From Corallium rubrum (lineage: Eukaryota > Cnidaria > Anthozoa > Scleralcyonacea > Coralliidae), in the NCBI GenBank assembly GCA_964035015.1, contig OZ036017.1, positions 2,141,981-2,205,980 on the forward strand: 64,000 nt of DNA. Direction: 5' to 3'. Under the pieces are notes generated by a model. It had not been told where the DNA came from. It saw nothing but the letters and a program-made list of their open reading frames with translations, and ran no database searches. Shown here piece by piece: positions 51,823 to 60,659 of the stretch. The translations under genes and the position numbers were made by a program. Every line of letters starts with the position of its first letter. Position 1 is the first letter of the stretch.

Positions 51823-53832
51823 GAATCTCGAAACCTAGACTCGGCTACCACAGGTAGCCCGAGTAATAAGGAAAGGCTGGTAACTTTCATATAGAGAATA
51901 TTTCTGACGACCCTCATTTACTGAATATCCGTAAAATACACAAAAACCGCTCGATCTCGAAAATTGCCATCAGTATACATTGGTCAAGAACATGGCTTTC
52001 CGCACCCCGCGAGCAGAGCCTGATAAATACTCGCCGCTGGCAACTCGTAAAATAAGGCTCTACCGCAATCGAGTCGAATCTCTGTCGAGCATGCGCGAGA
52101 AACATTGTCAACCCGCTTCCGCTTATATTAACTTAATCGAGTGACCAGTTCATGATCACCAGAGCGATTGTACAATTCAGTCCAGCGAACTCTATAGTCT
52201 ATAGATTCATTCTCGGCGTCGGTTCCCAGAGGTCACGATCTTTAATTTTTGGCTTCCAAATGATCGTGGCCTCTACCGGATATATAAATATGTGGAGTTT
52301 GCCGATTATTATTAGAACAAGACGTTATTTTTAGGTAGACCGCGTGGGAAAAGGACTAAGGAGAGACTACATAGTAGATTTCGTTCGAGACTTTACATTC
52401 GTAAGTGAGAAAGCACGAGTAACTAACTATTCAAGAGCAAAAACAACCGTGATTTTGTGAGGATATCAAGTTTATATTTAACCTTCGAACGTTGTGTTTT
52501 GTTGGAGACGTGAATAAGCACTCAGTATTCAGTACCGACAAATACAGTCAACTACTACAACGGGCTCCAATTTGGCAGTCGGTTTTCCCCTAAATTCAAT
52601 GCGTGCGATGTAAAAACCGGTTTGACGGAAGAAAACGAGATGGACTAGTCCAGAAGTTTGGACTGCGGCGACTTAAAAGATTCGACTCAATTTCAGCAGA
52701 GCCTTATTTTACGAGTTGCCAGCGGCGAGTATGTATAAGGCTCTGCTCGCAGGGTGGACTTTCCGTTCATTGCTCTTTAATCTTCTTTGCAGCTCGACCG
52801 AAACGTTTATATACAAACTGGCTTTGGCTTCACAAAGGCTCTCGTCGTATGCGTACTACGAACGGCCGGTGTCACCTCACTGTTTGTATAAACGTTTCTC
52901 GAGCTGCGAAGATGAACGTTTGGGTCAAAAGAGCAATCAACCGAAAGCCAAGTTCTTAATAAATGTATACTGATGGCAATTTTGGTGAGATCGAGCGGTT
53001 TTTGCGGATTTTTGGGAGCTTCAAGTGAGGGTCGTTTGAAATATGTTAGAGAGCTTAAGAAAATACAAGGCGAACGTAAAGGACAACGTCCTAAATACGA
53101 TCGAATTTTCCTCACACAACAAAGAAGATGAATAATTTTCAGTCCCAATAGTAATCTTAACGCCGTTCCGGTTCTACATACAACGTTATTCAGATAATTT
53201 TCACGTCTTTAGGACAACATATTAACTCGTGGAACGGGCCAACGGCAAAACCCCGTAGTCGAGTTTGGCTTCAAACTATGCAACAAAATCCTTTTAGAAC
53301 TAGCTCAGCTATAAGGTTTCGGATGTCTAAAAATTTATTGCCACATTGCCGTCGTCGTCCTAGTTTGCTAAGTTCCATATTCTATATGAAAGTCATCGAT
53401 TAATTGACCGTGAGTGGGACTCGCCGAAATATATAGTTCAAACTCGACTCGGAAAGTCGCAAGCATCACCAAATCCAAAGCAGAAACAAAATAAGAATAA
53501 CATACGTAGCACCTCCCCCAGGCAAATGACAACACTGTTCGCGTCGTTCGCGTGCAAGACGGTGTACGTTTGGGGCGCCTGTTGTTCGGCCGCGAGAAAA
53601 AAGACTAAGACTGACATCCAAGATGCGGGGCCTAAAACTGACGTCCAAAAATTCCCTATTGCCGCCATGTTTTGCCTCACTTTTTTATTGGCTGTCAGCC
53701 TTCCAGGTATATATAGAGTTCACTGGTCTGAACATCGTATACCCGAGCGAAAAGCCTGGCACGGGCACTACCCAGTGATCTCTATATATACGCTGACTTA
53801 TTAGGACTGCGGGCTCGAGTTCGAGTGTATTG

Positions 53833-54463
53833 TAGGGATATGGGCGACCAGCTTTTTTTGTTCGATACGATACCAGTCCGATACTAAGAATTTTGGTCGA
53901 TACCGATACCAAAATCGATCCTGATACTTCAATTTTTACATTGATTGAAATAACTTTTAAAATAAGAAGAATATTAAAGTAACAAATATAACAAGTCAAG
54001 GAATAGTCTATCAGCTGCATAAACATTTCAATTATGATTTTAAATCTTAAACTGAACAATATCAACGTGCATGTTCAATGTTTTCCTAAATACATAAGCG
54101 ATAACTATTTAGTTAAATGTTTTTATCTGCCTCGTACCCAGGCGTCTCTACATACATATTTGCATACATATATACATTCATATTTACACGAAGTATTGCA
54201 GTACTTCGTGTAAATATGAATGTATATGTGTATGCAAATATGTATGTGGAGTGGCCTGGGTACGAGGCAGTGTTTTTATTTAAAAACAGCATCATACAAC
54301 CCTGCATGATGAAGTATTCACCAATTTTCATAGATACTGACCAAAAACATCGCAGGCTCAAGTGGTATCGAAATTACCAATACTTTTTGCGAGTACCGAA
54401 AGTATCGATACTTTTGTAAGTATCATTGGTATCGATATTTTGTACTAGTATCGCCCATCCCTA
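53833..54463. mobile_element. hAT-like MITE, 631 bp including nested element, 8-bp TSD
   Basis: Starts TAGGGATATGGGCGA and ends TATCGCCCATCCCTA. GTGTATTG is duplicated exactly at 53825-53832 and 54464-54471. Subterminal GTATCGATAC-type palindromes occur on both sides. It contains the 144-bp palindromic MITE at 54127-54270. It is inserted about 80 bp upstream of the gypsy primer-binding site, probably within the 5' LTR. Confidence 0.9.
54127..54270. mobile_element. 144-bp near-perfect palindromic MITE, 9-bp TSD, nested
   Basis: CTGCCTCGTACCCAGGC at the left and its inverse at the right, with the arms pairing almost to the centre (ACACGAAGTATTGCAGTACTTCGTGT). TGTTTTTAT flanks both sides (54118-54126 and 54271-54279). 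The CCTCGTACCCAGG terminus is also present at the right end of the element at 7900-8897, so the family is active at more than one site. Confidence 0.92.
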
Positions 54464-54546
54464 GTGTATTGTATTGTAGATTGTTTTACTCACGTACGAA
54501 AACTAGATGAAAACAAACCAGTAATCTTTTGGCCTAGAATATTACA

Positions 54547-54568
54547 TTGGTGGCAGCGGTGGGATCGC
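54547..54568 (+). other. Primer-binding site of gypsy-3
   Basis: TTGGTGGCAGCGGTGGGATC follows the LTR-terminal CA directly. TGG...GTGGGAT is the complement of a tRNA 3' end (…CCACCGCTGCCACCA) as used by many animal gypsy elements. The particular tRNA was not assigned. Confidence 0.8.
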
Positions 54569-54600
54569 ATTTTACACTCCTAATAATATACAAGAAAATG

Positions 54601-54760
54601 TTACTCGACTGTGATTGGTTGGTTTCAGTGCATTTAATCCCAAACAGCAGTGCAAAAATCTGTAATAACAGTGCAAAAATCTGTAACAACAGTGCAAAAA
54701 TCTGTAACAAACTCATCTGATTGGCTGAAAACGAGAAACTAGCCAATCACAATGAAGCAA
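54601..54760 (+). promoter_or_regulatory. Possible YR promoter: CCAAT motifs and triple repeat
   Basis: GTGATTGGTTGG (54611), GATTGGCTG (54719) and AGCCAATCAC (54741) give three CCAAT-box cores in both orientations. Between them three tandem copies of CAGTGCAAAAATCTGTAA (54649-54711) occur. The cluster ends about 60 bp before the YR start codon. This is motif evidence only; no transcription start is known. Confidence 0.4.
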
Positions 54761-54817
54761 AATTTCCTCCAAAAATCAAAATACAAAGTTTTTTAACTTT
54801 TTGGTAAACAAAAAAAT

Positions 54818-56221
54818 ATGGCGGGTTTTAGCGGTGACCAGAGATTTGCAAATGCTGAACCGTCTTTGATACAGGAGCTACAAAATAATGCCAAAAACAA
54901 AAATACAGCTATAAGCACTGGTTTCTGGGTCAATGTTTTTAAGAGCTGGGCAGAACAACGCGGACATTCAGGGGAAATTGAGAAGTACGAAGTGAGCGAG
55001 TTGGACACGGCACTTCAACAATTTTACGCCGAAGTAAGAAACAAGGACGGGGAAGACTACGAACCGGACAGTCTTCGCGTAATGATTGCAGCTCTCGACC
55101 GCTATCTAAAGGAGCATAATTTTAAAACCTCCTTAATTCGTGACAGAGAATTCAGCTTGTCCAAACAAGTCCTCGAAGGTAAAGCAAGACGACTTCGCGA
55201 AGAGGGGAAAGGAAAGCGTCAAAACAAGGCAAGAAGTTTGTCCGAGGAAGACGAAGAGGAGCTGTGGAGAGTCGGCAAACTAGGGAACAAAACACCAGAA
55301 AGCCTAGTGAATACAATTTGGTGGACACTCACCCAGTACTTCGGTTTACGTGGCCGCCAAGAACACCACAGTATGGCTGTCGACGACTTCTCGCTTCGCA
55401 AAGACGACAACGGTCGTGAATATGTCGAATTCGCTGAAGGCCTGACCAAAACGAGAGGCGGAGGATTATCGAAGAAATGCCGGGATTTTTCACCAAAAAT
55501 GTTTGCCACTGGAGGAGAAAGATGCCCTGTCTCGCTGTTTAAAGAATACTTGTCGCGCCGACCAAATCATTTACGAACCACAGGCTCCTTTTACCTTTCC
55601 ATCAACTACAAACCCAAGGACGAAGTTTGGTATAAAGCACAACCGATGGGTACGAATCGTATCAATGAAATGATGAAGCGAATCGTTGCTGGCACTTCTC
55701 TGGAAAGTAGCAGCAAGAAATTGACAAACCACAGCGCTCGGAAGACCCTTGTCAACAAGTTAAAAAAATGCAACGTTGAACGGTCCTCCATTGTTAAGGT
55801 TACTGGCCATCGAAACCTACAGTCCCTTGACGACTACGACGAAGGAGATGAAGTTGAGCAACGAGATCTCTCTACAAAAATATCTTGTCGAAGCAATTCC
55901 AGCAACGTGCAATCTGTATTGACAGCGTCTAACATCGTCTGCCAACAGCAGCAAAGTTCTGCCTCGACTAGTTCTACATTAAGTCGTCCGTATGGACTTA
56001 ACGTATCTCAACAAGATACAAGTCAAACAAATATGGCCTTTAACAACTCGTGTTTCAACAGTGCAATGGTCAGACAAGAAAGCCAACATCAGATGTTTAA
56101 TTCAAACACTTTCCATAACTGCCAAGTTAGCTTTACTGTCATGTCGAAGCCGTCTGATGATGTACAAGCTCAAGGACAAAAGCGGCGTCGCACTTTCATG
56201 ATCGACAGCGATTCCGACTAA
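54818..56221 (+). CDS. Tyrosine recombinase, KIAA1958/DUF3504 (Crypton-lineage) type, intact ORF
   Basis: A 467-residue uninterrupted ORF. Residues ~28-105 form the N-terminal core-binding-like domain (NTAISTGFWVNVFKSWAEQR, EVRNKDGEDYEPDSLRVMIA). Residues ~140-350 form the catalytic domain: Arg in FGLRGRQEHH (178/180), the NHSARK box with H305 and R308, VTGH with H331, and the candidate nucleophile Tyr340 in LDDYDEGDE. All core positions of a tyrosine recombinase appear present. The tail (~355-467) is Ser/Gln/Asn-rich and ends with a basic KRRR cluster, a possible nuclear signal. The family (Crypton transposons and their domesticated relatives such as KIAA1958, ZMYM2/3/4 and QRICH1) cuts and joins DNA through a Tyr-DNA bond; many cellular relatives are inactive. 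Here it lies 250 bp after the gypsy primer-binding site and before gag. It could be a nested Crypton, a captured ORF or a host gene into which the LTR element inserted. Its intactness contrasts with the broken gypsy ORFs. Confidence 0.9.
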   Translation: MAGFSGDQRFANAEPSLIQELQNNAKNKNTAISTGFWVNVFKSWAEQRGHSGEIEKYEVSELDTALQQFYAEVRNKDGEDYEPDSLRVMIAALDRYLKEHNFKTSLIRDREFSLSKQVLEGKARRLREEGKGKRQNKARSLSEEDEEELWRVGKLGNKTPESLVNTIWWTLTQYFGLRGRQEHHSMAVDDFSLRKDDNGREYVEFAEGLTKTRGGGLSKKCRDFSPKMFATGGERCPVSLFKEYLSRRPNHLRTTGSFYLSINYKPKDEVWYKAQPMGTNRINEMMKRIVAGTSLESSSKKLTNHSARKTLVNKLKKCNVERSSIVKVTGHRNLQSLDDYDEGDEVEQRDLSTKISCRSNSSNVQSVLTASNIVCQQQQSSASTSSTLSRPYGLNVSQQDTSQTNMAFNNSCFNSAMVRQESQHQMFNSNTFHNCQVSFTVMSKPSDDVQAQGQKRRRTFMIDSDSD

Positions 56222-56457
56222 CTGATGAACTATTTGAACTGGATATTTTCGTTTTTGAGTGTTATAAATCCAAGTTGTTTAATGTTTTGACTGTACGATA
56301 CCTGTTTGAAATGAACAATTGTTGTAAATATTTTAAGACGCATGTCGCGTGACTTTGTGTAAACCAATTAAAACACGACCGGAAGATCAAGTTTTCTTGA
56401 TCACCGGATGTTCGTCTTATAATTGTCTCGCACATTTTCTTGTATATTATTAATAAG
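56222..56457. other. 3' flank of YR ORF
   Basis: AT-rich; contains AATTAAAACACG but no clear poly(A) signal. It could be a 3' UTR. Confidence 0.35.
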
Positions 56458-56618
56458 TAATAGCATGGTTTCTCGTGCAATTTGGAAAAAACATGCACTC
56501 GTGAGTTTTTCAAAGACTTCAAATAGCACTCGTCCTTCGGACTCGTGCTATTTTGATAGTCTTTGAAAAACTCACTTGTGCATGTTTTTTCCAAATTGCA
56601 CTCGAAACCATACTATTA
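56458..56618. mobile_element. 161-bp palindromic MITE (TAATAGYATGGTTTC ends)
   Basis: Left arm GTGCAATTTGGAAAAAACAT, GAGTTTTTCAAAGACT; the right arm is its inverse (AGTCTTTGAAAAACTC, ATGTTTTTTCCAAATTGCAC). The centre is AGCACTCGTCCTTCGGACTCGTGCT. Nearly all of the element is stem. It separates the YR ORF from the gypsy gag side. Confidence 0.88.
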
Positions 56619-56640
56619 CCTATACTAATACCCACCGAAC

Positions 56641-56790
56641 ATGGCCAGACAGTTTAGTGAAACGGATGATTTATTTGGAGGAGATTTGTTAACCGAAGAT
56701 TACGAACACCTGACTGGCGATATCGAATTCGAAAGAGATTTTTACAACACGCCATCCAATAAAAGAAAGCGAAAAGAACAACAGGTATGA
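56641..56790 (+). CDS. Short acidic ORF with splice-donor-like end
   Basis: 49 codons: MARQFSETDDLFGGDLLTED, then an acidic stretch and NTPSNKRKRKEQQ, ending CAACAG-GTATGA. The protein-like composition (acidic, then a basic KRKRK cluster) and a GTATGA donor-like site suggest a first exon of a gene or of the gypsy/YR element. No match was recognised and no acceptor is known. The gag-side ORF 56787-57179 overlaps the last bases in another frame. Confidence 0.3.
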   Translation: MARQFSETDDLFGGDLLTEDYEHLTGDIEFERDFYNTPSNKRKRKEQQV

Positions 56791-58291
56791 AGAATTTAAC
56801 TTGTCATTACTTAACTTGTCCGGGCGAATATGTTGACTCGTGGTTGTGCGACCCTGCATCTTTAGAAATCGACAGTTCGCCTTCACTTGATGACAATGGA
56901 AATTTACCTGATCGAACGCGTGGTGTAATAGCCTCTAGTACCCCGGTTGCTCAACATTGTACGGTTGAAACAGGCGGGAAAATGCCCAACGAGAAAATAG
57001 AGAAAAATAAGGGAATTATGACACCGAGTTCAGTTAGTTGGGATCAGACTGTTCTCCAGTCACCGGAAGTGGTGCAAAGGGGTGGCCAAGATGCAACCAA
57101 GCTAAACACTATGTTGATAAGACAACAAGAAGAGAATGAATCCCTGCAACGGCAATTCAGCAGCTTGGTGCCCAGTTGACTACGTTACAGACACCTAAGA
57201 CGACAAGAAGCTTGAATGCGAGTAAATTAATGGATTCACCACAAGAGTCAACCGAGTCAAAAGATACATGTGATAGCCGATGGTATCAGAAACCGGTGAA
57301 ACCACCGCAGGATTATAGTGGAACAGAACCCCTTCGAGATTATTTAAGACATTTCGAGCGCTGCTCTGTAGTAATTGCATGGGATGAAGAGGAACGTGTT
57401 TTTTTCTTGGCAGCCAGCCTTAAAGGCGAGGCTCAAAAGGTGCTGAGTGGTTTGTCTGATTCCCAATGTCGCCAGTACAAGAAAGTCGTTAAGAGGCTTG
57501 AGGCAAGATATGGTGTAGAAAAACAACTCCAGCTACACCAGGCCAACTCCATAGCCGTCGACAACAACCCAAGGAAACTGTACAAGCGTTGGCCACCGAT
57601 ATAAGGACACTGGTTGGCCTCGACCAGATTGACCTACCAAGATTTGACGCCTGAAGTCCAAGAACGTTTCGCCATACAACACTTTATTGATGCCATATCT
57701 TGTGAAGAGGATCGCTTTCGTTTAAAAATCCATAAACCCAAGTCATTGGATGACGCTCTGTCAATGGCTTGTGAATTGGAAGCACTTCGAGCGATCGATA
57801 GCACTCGGAACAAGTCCAGTTATCATATTGTTTGGACACGTGCTCAAGCGTCAGAAGCCCGTGTTGACCCCATTAAAGAGCTCACTAGGAAGTTAGAAGA
57901 CATGGAAAAACAACAGCAAGAAATGATGTGGAAGATCAACCAAAACCAAAGGTCACAACAGCAACAATCTCGTCGAGCGCCAGTTGGATATAAAAATACT
58001 CGTCGCCCACCTTCAGCTATAGACCCGCCACTAAAGACACAATTTGCTATAGATGCAGAAACAAAGGACATCACCAATGGCAACGCCAGCAAAATGAAAA
58101 TCCACAATTCAATTCGGGAAACGAGAATCAGGTGCCTCCCAAGAGAATCAGGTGCCTCCCAAGGTCCAGGGGGACGCCTGATGAAAGAAATGGACCACAA
58201 AAACATTGTGACTCAGGGTGGTGTGGACGAAATAAGTAATCCAACAACTTCAAAAATTCGCAGTGGACTATATGTCCCGGGTTTTGTTTGA
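56787..58291 (+). pseudogene. gypsy-3 gag, split by frameshifts
   Basis: The first ORF (56787-57179) is low in known motifs and ends in a coiled-coil (RQQEENESLQRQFS) that continues in the next frame with LTTLQTPK. ORF 57176-57604 has the gag core PPQDYSGTEPLRDYLRHFER, AASLKGEAQKVLSGL and RLEARYGVEKQLQL. A third frame (57614-58291) gives YQDLTPEVQERFAIQHFIDA, DDALSMACELEALRAID, a Glu/Gln coiled-coil and a basic tail. No CCHC knuckle is visible. A 20-bp tandem duplication (AATCAGGTGCCTCCCAAGAG, about 58126-58165) disturbs the tail. Confidence 0.83.
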
Positions 58292-58303
58292 CAACACCGT
58301 TTT

Positions 58304-59125
58304 ATGTGGCTGATCGACACAGGAGCAGTAAGAACTATTTTATCGCGCCAGGTGTACGACACCTTATCAGAGGAAGAAAAATTTACATTGCAAAATAACG
58401 ACACTCCAATGTTTCTTGCTGATGGATGGAAAACGAGGATATATGGTGTAGGAGAAGTTTCTTTACGTCTTGGAGCCCAGGAATATCGCTTGAATGTAGC
58501 TGTTGCTGATATTGAGGACAAAGGAATACTAGGGATGGACTTCCTGTCAAGCTCAAATGCGTCGATTGACGTGGTACAACGCCGCCTACATCTAAACGAT
58601 GAAGTATTAGATTGTTATGATTTTCATGCGCACGCTCTGACATTGCGGTGCCTTACTCGTCGTTCGTTTACTGTGGCCCCACATTCCAAAGTCGTCATCC
58701 CTGTACACGTAAATAAACGACGTTGGAAGTCTTCCTCTGTTAAATTACACCAAGGAACTCGGGTGTTAGAATCCTGTATGAGCCGTCATCTACGAAGTAA
58801 AGGGTTGTTGGTTGGTAGTACGTTGGTCGACACATATGACAACCAAGAAATACCAGTTCGTGTCCTGAACACCTCCGACGAGCCGCATATTATTGGGCCG
58901 GATACGGATGTTGCCTTGGCACGGCCAGTCAATGATGTATCGTCACTAGAAATTCCTGTGGCACCAACGAATCTCCCCAAAGAAGACGTTACCAACGACG
59001 AGATACAGTCAAAAGAAACCGCAGAGGATGCTCTACCAGATCCTCTTAAAGATCTCCGGAAGCGCTCATCAAAAAATCTGGCAGAAGTTGAGGGCGTCCA
59101 AGTAGCGCAGCTACTCCTTCGTTAA
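58304..59125 (+). pseudogene. gypsy-3 protease and protease-RT linker
   Basis: An open frame of 273 codons. Retropepsin motif WLIDTGAVRTILSRQVYDTL (catalytic Asp in DTGA), the flap region around YGVGEVSLRL, and the second signature IEDKGILGMDFL. The remainder is the long spacer before RT (VAPHSKVVIPVHVN, VRVLNTSDEPHIIG). The true start is in the gag frame upstream (SGLYVPGFV, about 58262-58290), so a frameshift separates it from gag. It is the best preserved gypsy-3 segment. Confidence 0.85.
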
Positions 59126-60450
59126 GCATGTATTTTCTCCCTCAGACGCAGATATTGGAACCACCAATCTCGTACACCATAAGATCAATACGGGAAATGC
59201 TACACCAGTCCGTCAAGCACCTCGTCGTGCATCCCCTTGGAAGCAAAAGGATTTCGAGGCTCAGGTACAGGACCTTGTGGATCGTGATATCATAACGGAA
59301 TCATCGAGTCCGTAGGCTTCGCCTGTCGTTTTGGTGAAGAAAACCGACGGTACGCAGCGGTTTTGCGTAGATTACAGGCAGTTGAAGGCAGTCACTTTGA
59401 AAGATGCTTATCCCCACGAATTGACGACTCCTTGGACGCATTATCCGGGTCACAATGGTTTTCAATACTCGACCTCGCATCTGGCAAGTTGACATGGATC
59501 CGATCACCCGCCACAAGACTGCATATGCCATGCCCAATGGACTGTATATATGGAATGGAATGCCTTTTGGTCTGTGTAACGCTCCAAGTACATTCGAACG
59601 TCTCATGGAATCAGTACTTCGTGGCCTCCATTGGAAGAGCTGTCTCATCTATCTAGACGATGTCATTGTGTTCGCCACAAATTTCCAAGCTAGAGAGTTT
59701 ACAACGAACAGAAGAGATCTTTTTAAGACTGGAGTCAACAGGACTGAAGCTGATGCCACGGAAGTGCCACTTATTCCAGAGGCAGGTAAACTACTTGGGT
59801 CACGTAGTGTCAGCTCAAGGAATAGCAACAGATCCACGCAAGGCGTAGAAGCTTAAGTAGTTCAGAAGTGGCCTATTCCAGAGAACGTCACAGAAGTGCG
59901 AAGCTTCTTGGGACTGGCTTCGTATTACCGACGTTATATTCACGAGTTTGCAGAAATAGCAAGACCGTTACACAAACTTACTGAAACGAACGTTAACTTT
60001 CTGTGGAACCAGGATTGCCAAGCTGCATTTGTGGAACTGAAACGCAACCTTAGCTCAGCGCCTGTTCTAGCCTACCCTAAGCCCGAAGAGAAGTTCATAC
60101 TGGATACGGATGCTAGCAATCATGGCATCGGGGCAGTTTTGTCACAAGTACAGAATGGAGTCGAGAAACCGATAGGATATTCCAGTAGAATTCTCACGAA
60201 GTCAGAAAGAAATTATTGCGTTACTCGTCGTGAAATGTTACCCGTTGTGGAGTTCGTGAAACAACACCGCCATTATTTGTGCGATCGAAAATTCCTCCTT
60301 CGGATTGACCACAGTGCAATTCCCTCCGTGCTACAAGCGAAGGAACCAGACGGCCAGCTTGCTCGTTGGATTGAATTCCTGAGCACTTTCGACATTGAAT
60401 TTGAATTTCGCGCTGGCAAAAGGCATTGTAATGCAGATTCAATGTCTTGA
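59126..60450 (+). pseudogene. gypsy-3 reverse transcriptase and RNase H, frameshifted
   Basis: RT fingers (VHHKINTGNATPVRQAPRRA, DRDIITESSSP, then a stop and [20 protein letters not shown]). The palm follows, with [42 protein letters not shown] and the catalytic YLDD at 59650-59661. A shift then leads to LKLMPRKCHLFQRQVNYLGH. Another leads to RSFLGLASYYRRYIHEFAEI and RNase H (FILDTDASNHGIGAVLSQ, SERNYCVTRREMLPVVEFVK, FRAGKRHCNADSMS). Catalytic residues of RT are intact although the frame is not. Confidence 0.9.
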
Positions 60451-60659
60451 CGGCCATGCACAGAACGTTGAAATGGTGTGCCAGACTCAACCAGGAGGAG
60501 CCGGAAACAACTCGTCGCATGTCTACCCAAACAACACCTGTAGAGTTAACTGGCACGTTGGACCGCTCATCTGATCACAGTGGATGTTGCACCGACCCAA
60601 TTAGCTCAAATTGGAGCGAGAAGGATTCCATTCATGCTGCAACGTGTTCCACCGTAAAG

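Larger units (their letters stand above)
50690..53760. repeat. Large inverted-repeat complex (family R), two opposed copies
   Basis: The left copy (minus sense) = 50690-51052 plus 51840-52140. The right copy (plus sense) = 52650-53045 plus 53380-53760. Shared in inverse order: GTATATATTTCATGCATTTT, GGCCGCGAGAAAA, GACGTCCAAAAATTC, CTGATGGCAATTTT, GAGATCGAGCGGTTTTTG, GAGTTGCCAGCGGCGAGTA. The left copy is split by an LTR-like segment (51053-51839), the right by about 335 bp (53046-53379). A third, plus-sense copy is at 63316-63870. A hairpin (GCAGCTCGACCGAAACG...CGTTTCTCGAGCTGC) lies at 52790-52907. Confidence 0.82.

Noticed and set aside
51506-51917. Lys/Asn-rich and Phe/Tyr-rich ORFs
   Set aside because: Translations of the AAAAAT microsatellite at the end of a repeat.
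51053-54546. Full 3.5-kb 5' LTR of gypsy-3
   Set aside because: Only the first ~640 bp and the last ~20 bp correspond to the 3' LTR; the middle is R repeats, microsatellite and MITEs.
54793-55791. Minus-strand ORFs over the YR gene
   Set aside because: Shadow frames of the intact plus-strand YR ORF.
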